Shown here piece after piece: positions 1 through 5,350 of a stretch of DNA of 7,026 nucleotides (positions are counted from its first letter, which is position 1; every line of letters begins with the position of its first letter). Made by a program: the position numbers and the translations under genes. The DNA comes from Patescibacteria group bacterium. Lineage in GTDB: Bacteria; Patescibacteriota; Patescibacteriia; JAHIZJ01. Under the pieces are notes generated by a model. The model was not told the origin of the DNA. It searched no databases and saw only the letters and a program-made list of their open reading frames with translations. The DNA is taken from the NCBI GenBank assembly GCA_041661625.1, contig JBAZUB010000012.1:1-7026 (forward strand), given 5' to 3'.

Positions 1-60
1 TGGTGTGGAGGGCCTGGGTGAGTGCTGATAAGTCTTGTTGACGCTTACTGTCACGGGCTT
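1..60. repeat. Direct repeat, left copy (paralogous prepilin segment)
   Basis: Bases 1-60 align without gaps to 6965-7024 with five differences (positions 7, 8, 10, 11, 18). Bases 19-60 are identical over 42 bp. Both copies encode the ARDSKRQQDLSAL part of a prepilin helix on the minus strand. Confidence 0.9.
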
Positions 61-178
61 CTTGCAAGAGCTGAGCGGGATTGAGGGTTATAACGATAGC
101 GGCGACTAAGACGGCGAGGATACCGATGACGATGAGCAGTTCGATAAGGGTGAAGGATTTGGGGCTGGACATACGCAT
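1..178 (-). CDS. Type IV prepilin-like protein, N-terminal fragment (runs off left edge)
   Basis: The reverse strand encodes about 59 residues before the window ends. They begin MRMSSPKS followed by FTLIELLIVIGILAVL, the class III (type IV prepilin) signal and hydrophobic N-helix. The mature protein should start at Phe9 and carry the usual Glu at mature position 5. The residue before the cleavage site is Ser, not the usual Gly. The helix continues into NPAQLLQEARDSKRQQDLSAL, typical of pilin alpha-1. Starts at 178 (MRMSS) and 172 (MSS) are in frame and equally possible; no well-placed ribosome binding site is visible. The gene lies 30 bp downstream of the complete prepilin at 209-1111 on the same strand, so it is probably cotranscribed with it. 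The C-terminal part, which would show what kind of head domain it has, is outside the window. Confidence 0.85.
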   Translation of the reverse strand, partial: MRMSSPKSFTLIELLIVIGILAVLVAAIVITLNPAQLLQEARDSKRQQDLSALTQALHT

Positions 179-208
179 TTCATGGTAAGAATGACCCTAA
201 GAAATCAC

Positions 209-1111
209 CTAGTCCGGACACACCATGCCGCCTGGAACGAAGTTTAAGATTGACCCATAAGAAGAGCCAAATTGATTTTGAGCTTTTATTCGAACATACC
301 ACGTTGTTGGGTAGAGATTCCCCACTAAAGTAGAAACGCTTGACGACACGTTCCCTGTAACGTTCTGCCCTGCCGTTGAATAACTAAAAAGAGTCGGGGA
401 TGTCCCATACTCAAACCACGCTGTTGTTGAAATATTGTGCGGATTTACCGATCCGTACAAAGTTGCGGCAATTGCACAGATGACTGCCGCCGGAAGCGTT
501 TGGACATCGGGCAAAACAGGAGTCATTCCAAACACCGTCGACTGTAACAACGTCAGATTGTTTCCATTTTCATAACGCACTGAATTGGTTCCTCCGTCGG
601 TAGACCCCTGAGGAATGTATTTAGTTGACTCAAGAGGAACGCTCACTTCCCAGATACCATTGGCTTGAGGGGTATAGGCGTAAAAATTATTGCTCGTCGT
701 AGCATTGACCGGATCGGCGGGAAGCGTGGGGAGAAGGGCCCCTCCCGCAATATTGAAATTAACGGGGATCCAGCCGGTACCATCGCTTTTCTGAGGGTTA
801 GTTGAGGAAACACAGCTATACACCCAGCCGGAAGGAAGCGATGGGAGACCCAAGTTTGTACAGGTAGCCGAGGTGTCGGGGATAGAAATGTAGACGGTTG
901 AAGCAGTCCCCAGAGAGATGGGGGGTTGGATAGCCTGCAAGACTCCCATAGCTTTGTTGAGAGCCACGGTGTCCGCAAGACGCTTGGCATCGCGGGCTTG
1001 AGCTAAAAGCTGGGTGGGGTTAAGGATCACAACAATGGAGGCGACCAGCACCGCCAAAATACCGACGACAATTAATAACTCAATGAGAGTAAAGGAGGAA
1101 ATACGACGCAT
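209..1111 (-). CDS. Type IV prepilin-like protein with C-terminal fibronectin-III-like domain
   Basis: This is a complete 300-residue gene. Residues 1-6 (MRRISS) are a short basic leader, and FTLIELLIVVGILAVLVASI from residue 7 is the prepilin N-helix, with Glu11 as the conserved mature Glu5. Ser6 replaces the usual Gly at -1. Residues 40-190 form a pilin body with a Cys pair (C84, C100) and the blocks DGTGWIPVNF, LPADPVNA and LESTKY, all matched in the prepilin at the right edge. Residues 205-295 look like a fibronectin-III/Ig-type beta domain (GSVNPHNISTTAWFEYGTSP... TWYVRIKAQNQFG). This domain is bracketed by C212 and C298, which could form a disulfide. The likely role is a surface pilus subunit or adhesin processed by a PilD-type peptidase; that is family knowledge plus inference. 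The leader before the ATG is pyrimidine-rich and has no clear ribosome binding site. The paired Cys suggest folding outside the cytoplasm. Confidence 0.85.
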   Translation of the reverse strand: MRRISSFTLIELLIVVGILAVLVASIVVILNPTQLLAQARDAKRLADTVALNKAMGVLQAIQPPISLGTASTVYISIPDTSATCTNLGLPSLPSGWVYSCVSSTNPQKSDGTGWIPVNFNIAGGALLPTLPADPVNATTSNNFYAYTPQANGIWEVSVPLESTKYIPQGSTDGGTNSVRYENGNNLTLLQSTVFGMTPVLPDVQTLPAAVICAIAATLYGSVNPHNISTTAWFEYGTSPTLFSYSTAGQNVTGNVSSSVSTLVGNLYPTTWYVRIKAQNQFGSSYGSILNFVPGGMVCPD

Positions 1112-1162
1112 AAGAGGAAGACAAAAGAGACCGAAAAGGATTTCTTTGTTTATTCACTATGC

Positions 1163-1171
1163 AGTATATCA
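1163..1171 (-). promoter_or_regulatory. Extended -10 promoter element for the prepilin operon
   Basis: On the minus strand TGATATACT reads as an extended -10 (TG, one base, TATACT). Transcription would start near 1156 and leave a leader of about 45 nt before the prepilin ATG at 1111. No good -35 is visible at the expected spacing. The TGA of this motif is also the stop codon of the upstream membrane-protein gene (1169-1171). Confidence 0.5.
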
Positions 1172-2545
1172 CACGACAAAATATCCCGCGATACTTATCG
1201 CAACAATAATCACCGATGCCCATAAAAACGCATAGGCAAATTCCCGCTTCCCCCATATCAACGCATACAAAAATTTCGCGGCAAGATTTGCCGCGTTGGC
1301 AATAATAAAACCAATCAAGGCAAACGAAAATGGAATCGCTGCTCCCGCCATACTCGCAAGAACAATAGTAATAGCATCCAATCCGGTGAATGCGGCGATA
1401 ACAACGCCCACCAAAAATCCGGTCCCGCCAAAAACAAGAAAGAGAAACCGTGCAATAATCCCGACGCAAACCACCAAAAGCGCAAATTTAATTGCGGGGA
1501 TAAACTCGAATAATTTTTCCTCAACACTTGGCACCGATGGCGCGCCCGGATCCGATAATTCGGCATCGGCTTGATGGGACTGTGCCCCACTCCGATACCA
1601 AAACCATGCACCAACGCCAAGTGCCGCCGCCATCACCAGCAACCCCATCGGGAGAACACTTAAAAACCACGCTGCATTAAGCGGTAGAATAATAGCAAGT
1701 AATACCTCGGGAAAACTGACCGCGGTAGCAAAAAACGCCGCAGCAAGAAGCGGTCGCATATCTTTTGTACCGAGACTTTTGTGTGCCAACGCCTGCACAA
1801 TAGCCGTCGAGGACACAAGCCCGCCCGCGATGCTTGCCAGCAGAACCCCCTTGCGCTCTCCCACGAGCTTGCTTAATAAATGGCCGACTAATTCAACGCC
1901 GGTAATAAGCACCACCACCAACCACAATTGAAACGGATTGATAATCTGCAGAGAAAGAAGTTGTGTATACCACCCGCCGCGCATTGCCGACAATTCCTGA
2001 AATGCAGAAATATTTTCAAGTGAGTACCATTGATTAGGCAAAAAGGGCAGGATCACCAGCGCAACCACCGCAAACATAATCAGAGCATGCATTTCATATG
2101 AGGTAATGCCCCGCACCAATTCTTTTGTCCGATCTTTAAGAGAAAGAATAAGAATTAACACAATGGTCAGTGCGACCAATACCTGCATCGGAAAATAATT
2201 TGCCACCGCAATAAATCCAACGAGAAAAGTGAATACCGCCGAAAGTTCGGTGGTCATGCCGATCGATTTAATTAAAATACTGCCCATCACATAATAGGCA
2301 GCCAGCATCACAAAAAATGTCGCGGCAATCAGCGTTGCAAGCGCGTTGTTGCTCGAAAGCGCCATCACCCCCGCAAACGCTCCCAACAACGCGATCATAG
2401 AGAACGTTCTCACGCCGCCGATATTGAGACGCTCAAGTGCCTGCTCCTCACCCGTGCGATCGCGATGTGATTCACGCTCAAGACCAATAACCGCACCCAA
2501 TCCCAATGCGAGCGCCAATTTTGCAATGATAGCTAATGACATCAT
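1169..2545 (-). CDS. MgtC/SapB family membrane protein with DUF4010 domain
   Basis: This is a 458-residue, very hydrophobic protein with roughly a dozen predicted membrane segments. Residues 5-150 match the MgtC/SapB pattern: GLGAVIGLERE at 15-25, then GGVRTFSMIALLGAFAG at 43-59. Residues about 185-445 match the DUF4010 family, with the signature KGVLLASIAGGLVSSTAIVQ at 232-251 and a second block GFLVGVVIAAFTGLDAIT at 376-393. A hydrophilic loop (about 318-345, Ser/Pro/Asp-rich) separates two helix groups. MgtC proteins are linked to growth at low magnesium and to ATP synthase control in pathogens. Whether this two-domain form shares that role is unknown, so I call only the family. Two ATG codons stand in tandem at 2545 and 2542. 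An AAGGA ribosome binding site lies 5 nt before the first. The gene follows the small membrane gene by 27 bp, so the two probably form an operon. Confidence 0.88.
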   Translation of the reverse strand: MMSLAIIAKLALALGLGAVIGLERESHRDRTGEEQALERLNIGGVRTFSMIALLGAFAGVMALSSNNALATLIAATFFVMLAAYYVMGSILIKSIGMTTELSAVFTFLVGFIAVANYFPMQVLVALTIVLILILSLKDRTKELVRGITSYEMHALIMFAVVALVILPFLPNQWYSLENISAFQELSAMRGGWYTQLLSLQIINPFQLWLVVVLITGVELVGHLLSKLVGERKGVLLASIAGGLVSSTAIVQALAHKSLGTKDMRPLLAAAFFATAVSFPEVLLAIILPLNAAWFLSVLPMGLLVMAAALGVGAWFWYRSGAQSHQADAELSDPGAPSVPSVEEKLFEFIPAIKFALLVVCVGIIARFLFLVFGGTGFLVGVVIAAFTGLDAITIVLASMAGAAIPFSFALIGFIIANAANLAAKFLYALIWGKREFAYAFLWASVIIVAISIAGYFVV

Positions 2546-2572
2546 ATCCGTCCTTGAGAGGAAGCCATGCAG

Positions 2573-2887
2573 CTATTTTTTCCCTTCGTAAAAATTGATT
2601 GCAATGAGCGGAGAGATTGCAATAAGCACCAAAGAAACAATAGCAAAATTTGTCGAAATAGGATTGGCGCGCAAATACAGTGCGGCCATTAAATCATCAA
2701 CCCGATAGATCAGCGCATATCCCCCCACCACCGCCAATTCAATCAAAACCCACAACAATACCAATGTGATTGCTAAAATAATGCACGCCATTGAAATATC
2801 GCCCGTGCGTTTCGACGTAAAACGAACATGCCGATGCGCAAGACTATGACCAGTTTGATGATCTATGTGATGCGTTGAGTGTTCCAT
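2573..2887 (-). CDS. Small His-rich two-helix membrane protein, unknown function
   Basis: This is a 104-residue protein I do not recognise. The N-terminal 20 residues contain seven histidines (MEHSTHHIDHQTGHSLAHRH). A basic stretch (RFTSKRTGD) follows, then two membrane segments at about 32-60 and 79-98, and a charged tail FYEGKK. A GTG at 2911 would add eight residues but lies inside a probable -10 element, so I chose the ATG at 2887. The gene sits between ruvB (27 bp upstream) and the MgtC/DUF4010 gene (27 bp downstream), all on one strand. The His-rich cytoplasmic or surface tail beside an MgtC-type protein hints at metal binding, but this is speculation. There is no clear ribosome binding site, which fits a nearly leaderless transcript. 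Confidence 0.7.
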   Translation of the reverse strand: MEHSTHHIDHQTGHSLAHRHVRFTSKRTGDISMACIILAITLVLLWVLIELAVVGGYALIYRVDDLMAALYLRANPISTNFAIVSLVLIAISPLIAINFYEGKK

Positions 2888-2901
2888 ACGCTTTTTGAAA
2901 C

Positions 2902-2910
2902 AGTATACCA
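2902..2910 (-). promoter_or_regulatory. Extended -10 promoter element upstream of the small membrane gene
   Basis: TGGTATACT on the minus strand lies in the 27-bp gap after ruvB. The predicted start is near 2895, about 8 nt before the ATG at 2887, so the mRNA would be nearly leaderless. No convincing -35 is present. The element would let the small gene and the MgtC/DUF4010 gene be transcribed separately from ruvB. Confidence 0.5.
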
Positions 2911-2914
2911 CATC

Positions 2915-3928
2915 CTACCGCGCGTGGGGAATACGCAGGTGCTCATAAGCCAACTCGGTTGCCATGCGCCCCGATGGCGTACGGGTTATAAATCCCATTT
3001 TAACTAAATAGGGTTCATAGACCTCTTCTATAACGTCTCGATCATCCCCTAATGCTGACGCCAATGCGTTGACGCCAACCGGACCCCCGGAAAACCGCTC
3101 GATGATTGCGCGCAACAAATTCCGATCGTGTTCTTCTAGTCCCTGATCATCAATAGCAAACATATCTAGCACCGCGCGGGCGATAGCCACATCGGCACGT
3201 TCAAGGCGCTGAACTTGGCAAAAATCACGAACACGCTTGAGTAAGCGGTTGGCGATACGTGGGGTGAATCGGGATGCATGCGCGACTAAATCAATCGCCT
3301 CATCGGCAAGCGCCACATCTAAAATTTTTGCCGACCGCTCGATAATCGCGCGGATATCATCAAGCGAGTAATAATCCAAATGGAACATGCCGCCAAAGCG
3401 AGTGCGTAATGGCGACGAAAGCAGATTAACTCGCGTGGTCGCCGCGACCAACGTAAAGCGAGGAAGCGACAAGGACAGCATGCGCGCGCCCGGACCCTTG
3501 CCTACCACCACATGTAGAACCCCCGATTCCATGGCTGGGTATAACATCTCCTCAATAGCGCGGTTGATGCGATGTGCTTCGTCAATAAATAAAACATCCC
3601 CTTCCTCCAAGGTGGATAGGATGGCGGCCATGTCTCCGGCCTTACTCAGGACCGGACCCGAGGTCACCCGCAAGTGTCCGCCCATCTGACGAGCAACCAA
3701 TCCAGCCAATGTCGTCTTCCCGAGCCCCGCTGGTCCATAAAAAAGTATATGATCTATCGGTTCTTTGCGTTCTTGTGCCGCCTTCATCATCAACGCCAAG
3801 TTCCGTTTAACGCCATCCTGACCAATATAGTCCCCCCATGCTTCGGGACGCAAAGCAGCGTCTAAATAGGCGTCTTCACGCAGATCTTTCTGGGGAGGAT
3901 TGTTATGCACACGTTTTCCACTTGACAT
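2915..3928 (-). CDS. ruvB: Holliday junction branch migration DNA helicase RuvB
   Basis: This is a full-length 337-residue RuvB, the AAA+ motor that with RuvA drives branch migration of Holliday junctions during recombination and repair. Family features appear in order. A RuvB-type N-terminus (LRPEAWGDYIGQDGVKRNL) is at about 26-44. The Walker A GPAGLGKT is at 65-72 and the Walker B VLFIDEAH at 112-119. Sensor 1 ATTR is at 163-166. The arginine-finger segment SPLRTRFGG is at 172-180. Sensor 2 TPRIANRLLKRVRDF is at 222-236. The C-terminal winged helix runs from about 280 to 325 (GGPVGVNALASALGDDRDVIEEVYEPYLVKMGFITRTPSGR). All catalytic motifs are intact. No ruvA or ruvC is visible in the window. 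The ATG at 3928 fits the family length. It has no obvious ribosome binding site. The gene is divergent from the RNA locus at 4053. Confidence 0.97.
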   Translation of the reverse strand: MSSGKRVHNNPPQKDLREDAYLDAALRPEAWGDYIGQDGVKRNLALMMKAAQERKEPIDHILFYGPAGLGKTTLAGLVARQMGGHLRVTSGPVLSKAGDMAAILSTLEEGDVLFIDEAHRINRAIEEMLYPAMESGVLHVVVGKGPGARMLSLSLPRFTLVAATTRVNLLSSPLRTRFGGMFHLDYYSLDDIRAIIERSAKILDVALADEAIDLVAHASRFTPRIANRLLKRVRDFCQVQRLERADVAIARAVLDMFAIDDQGLEEHDRNLLRAIIERFSGGPVGVNALASALGDDRDVIEEVYEPYLVKMGFITRTPSGRMATELAYEHLRIPHAR

Positions 3929-4017
3929 GGTTCTGGATTTGTTTATTATTGGCTACTGCTGACTCTAGCAGAAAATCCGCAGGAAAAAAAGCGGCATCCA
4001 TGTCGTTTTGCGGGTAC
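3929..4017 (-). promoter_or_regulatory. ruvB upstream leader with two small hairpins
   Basis: This stretch lies between ruvB and the divergent plus-strand promoter. Two inverted repeats are visible: CTGCT/AGCAG (3956-3960 with 3967-3971) and CCGC/GCGG (3977-3980 with 3991-3994), the second enclosing an A-run on the plus strand. A ruvB mRNA started near 4016 would contain both. Their role, if any, is not known. A weak alternative -10 (TGCTAGAGT on the minus strand) overlaps the first hairpin. Confidence 0.3.
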
Positions 4018-4046
4018 TTGACATAATATCATTGATATGCTATACT
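4018..4046 (+). promoter_or_regulatory. Near-consensus sigma-70 promoter of the RNA locus
   Basis: A perfect -35 TTGACA (4018-4023) is followed by a 17-bp spacer and TATACT (4041-4046), with TG one base upstream of the -10 (4038-4039). This is by far the strongest promoter match in the window. Predicted start is near 4053. No credible protein-coding gene lies downstream on the plus strand before the terminators, which points to an RNA product. Confidence 0.8.
4023..4031 (-). promoter_or_regulatory. Candidate extended -10 for ruvB
   Basis: The minus strand reads TGATATTAT, an extended -10 lying inside the spacer of the strong plus-strand promoter. It would start ruvB transcription near 4016. 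The -35 position is poor, so this is a weak call. If real, the two divergent promoters overlap and could not be occupied at the same time. Confidence 0.3.
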
Positions 4047-4052
4047 GCATAT

Positions 4053-4285
4053 CGACACTGGGTTATGCGATCGCCTAATCCTGTGGACACACGTTCAGGA
4101 ATTTTTCTATGCCCATGGACGTCCAGGTTTCGGCTCGGACACTCCTCTGAAAGATTCTATAAATCTTTGCGTGACGCTAAAGATTTTACTTCCACACAGT
4201 TGTCCACAGAATTAGGCGATTTCTTTTTGCAAGAACCGCCGACCACACAAAACGTCCCGATATATATCGGGACGTTTTGTGTTTC
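4053..4285 (+). ncRNA. Candidate structured non-coding RNA (6S-like architecture, unassigned)
   Basis: The transcript would begin near 4053. A 21-bp closing stem pairs 4069-4089 with 4201-4221, interrupted only by a C/A mismatch (4080/4210). Inside it, 4094-4099 pairs with 4145-4151 (one bulge). An apical hairpin uses GTCC 4121-4124 with GGAC 4137-4140. A hairpin on the 3' side pairs 4161-4171 with 4175-4186 around a TGA loop and one bulged T. A T-rich run (4220-4228) follows the closing stem, so a short form ending near 4228 is possible; a long form would end at the palindrome 4245-4282. A long closing stem, a large internal loop and a 3'-side hairpin recall 6S RNA, the RNA polymerase-binding regulator. 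I see no tmRNA, RNase P or SRP RNA signature motif. The existence of an RNA is well supported by promoter and structure; the 6S label is a guess. Confidence 0.6.
4245..4282. terminator. Perfect 38-bp palindrome, probable bidirectional terminator
   Basis: Two 19-bp arms are exact reverse complements with no spacer (centre between 4263 and 4264). The core CGTCCCG/CGGGACG is flanked by AAAA and TTTT inside the stem. On either strand an RNA hairpin would therefore be followed by a short U-tract (TTTTGTGT). It could end the plus-strand RNA and also the convergent gene at 4340-5323. Extra T residues follow on the plus strand. Confidence 0.65.
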
Positions 4286-4293
4286 CTCGCCGC

Positions 4294-4336
4294 AGATAAC
4301 TGTTTCTGACGATCGTCAGAAACAGTTATCTTTTTT
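4294..4336 (+). terminator. Perfect 38-bp palindrome with T-tract, intrinsic terminator
   Basis: Positions 4294-4331 form a second exact palindrome with 19-bp arms, centred on GATC. Six Ts (4331-4336) follow on the plus strand, giving a canonical rho-independent terminator for transcription coming from the RNA locus. On the minus strand no T-run follows, so it is oriented for the plus strand. It ends 3 bp before the stop codon of the convergent gene. Confidence 0.75.
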
Positions 4337-4339
4337 ACG

Positions 4340-5323
4340 TTATCGTGCAACCGGAACGGTGAGCGGGGCTCCCTTCGCATACGGCTGCTCAACCGTACGA
4401 TCGAAACAATAATGACCGATCGGATGTTCCCATGTCGGTGCCTCGGGATTTGAATATGGATCGCTCTCTCCCAGCGTGCTCCGGACAAAATCCGCACAGA
4501 GCTGATACGAGGTACTCGCGGTTTTTTCGTATCCGATTGATCCAGCCGATGCAAAGAACGCCAACGGATCGCTTTTAACGTCAGCGAGCGTTGCGGGAAG
4601 TTGGTCGTGTCGACTATAAAAATCTCGTACTGCACTGTCGGTTTGTTGCGCCCACGAAAGCGTTTGCTCATCCGCCCGCTTGTCGCGCGCAACCACCGGA
4701 GAGTCAACCACCAGAAACGCCGCGCCAAAAACAAGAGCCACCACCCCTATCGCAATGCCTCCCATTGCTTTATTTTCACGCTTCCCCGCTCCCGTGGTTG
4801 GTGAACGGCGGATCTCCCAAAAATAATATCCGAATATCGCACCGGCGATCAGCAGAATAACCAACGCCTTGAGCGCAAACCGCCACACAATATCACCATT
4901 AAGGACATTGACCATTAAAGCGATTAAATCACCAATAATGGTGCCAGCCGCAATAAAAAGAATAATATAGGTAATCCATTTACGCACCCGCGACATTTCA
5001 TCAATCGCCCCACTCCGCAGATAGGCATGGACAAGATGGCCGACGATAAAATATACCGGTGCGGCGACGACAAGCGATGCGACGCCGTATACCGCCACAC
5101 CCTGGCTGACCAACGCACCATAGGCTCCGCTCAAAGTATCAGAAAAATATTTATTAATGATCTGGAAAAGGATCGCGCCCACACCGCTGGCCACAAAGCC
5201 CAGCGATAAGAACCAGACCAGATATAAAAAGAAGTGCAGAGCTGGATTTTTTCGCTCCGATCCCGCAGGAGATTCGTGCAACGTCGTCGACTCCTGTTTA
5301 TATTGAGTGTTGTTGTCTGTCAT
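4340..5323 (-). CDS. DUF5671 membrane protein with C-terminal soluble domain
   Basis: This is a 327-residue protein. After a polar N-terminus, residues about 28-172 match the DUF5671 pattern: four membrane segments (30-54, 75-100, 117-142, 148-168). Family-like blocks are HFFLYLVWFLSLGF, SRVRKWITYIILFIAAGTIIGDLI and WRFALKALVILLIAGAIFGYYFWEIRR. A fifth helix lies at about 187-206. Residues 213-327 form a soluble domain with a helical start, an LPATLADV segment, and YQLCADF...WEHPIGHYCF containing two cysteines (C276, C306). This tail resembles heads of small pilin-like or secreted proteins in related genomes, so it may lie outside the membrane. Function is unknown. An upstream in-frame extension to 5398 is rejected because it overlaps the probable promoter and the divergent gene. 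The ATG at 5323 lies 10 nt after a TATACT element and has no ribosome binding site. Confidence 0.82.
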   Translation of the reverse strand: MTDNNTQYKQESTTLHESPAGSERKNPALHFFLYLVWFLSLGFVASGVGAILFQIINKYFSDTLSGAYGALVSQGVAVYGVASLVVAAPVYFIVGHLVHAYLRSGAIDEMSRVRKWITYIILFIAAGTIIGDLIALMVNVLNGDIVWRFALKALVILLIAGAIFGYYFWEIRRSPTTGAGKRENKAMGGIAIGVVALVFGAAFLVVDSPVVARDKRADEQTLSWAQQTDSAVRDFYSRHDQLPATLADVKSDPLAFFASAGSIGYEKTASTSYQLCADFVRSTLGESDPYSNPEAPTWEHPIGHYCFDRTVEQPYAKGAPLTVPVAR

Positions 5324-5331
5324 AGTACTAT
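5303..5331 (+). promoter_or_regulatory. Candidate promoter of the TrmH-family gene
   Basis: TTGAGT (5303-5308), a 17-bp spacer and TACTAT (5326-5331) give a moderate sigma-70 match on the plus strand. The predicted start is near 5338, about 13 nt before the ATG at 5351. It overlaps the start codon and the leader of the divergent DUF5671 gene. Confidence 0.35.
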
Positions 5332-5333
5332 TG

Positions 5334-5342
5334 AGTATACCA
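5334..5342 (-). promoter_or_regulatory. Extended -10 promoter element of the DUF5671 gene
   Basis: TGGTATACT on the minus strand ends 10 bases before the ATG at 5323. Transcription would start about 4 nt upstream of the start codon or at the codon itself, giving an essentially leaderless mRNA. No -35 is recognisable; the expected position falls inside the divergent methyltransferase gene. Confidence 0.5.
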
Positions 5343-5350
5343 CACCTTCT

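Noticed and set aside
1080..1469. Long minus-strand and plus-strand frames overlapping the MgtC/DUF4010 and prepilin genes
   Set aside because: They are shadows of the real genes: no recognisable motifs and odd composition (for example Cys/Tyr-rich).
2888..2911. GTG start adding eight residues to the small membrane protein
   Set aside because: The codons coincide with the TGGTATACT promoter element.
4053..4285. tmRNA, RNase P RNA or SRP RNA
   Set aside because: There is no tRNA-like CCA end, no GAGGAAAGTCC-type P4 strand, and no GGAA/AGCA SRP loop. A single ACAGAA at 4206-4211 recalls RNase P but sits in the closing stem, and the locus is too short.
4008..4412. Open frame of 134 codons on the plus strand through the RNA locus
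   Set aside because: It crosses both perfect palindromes and runs into the convergent DUF5671 gene, has no family resemblance, and its sequence is better explained by RNA stems.
5234..5350. N-terminal extension of the methyltransferase from an upstream ATG
   Set aside because: The 39 extra residues are basic and low-complexity, run antisense through the start of the DUF5671 gene, and SPOUT homology begins right after 5351.
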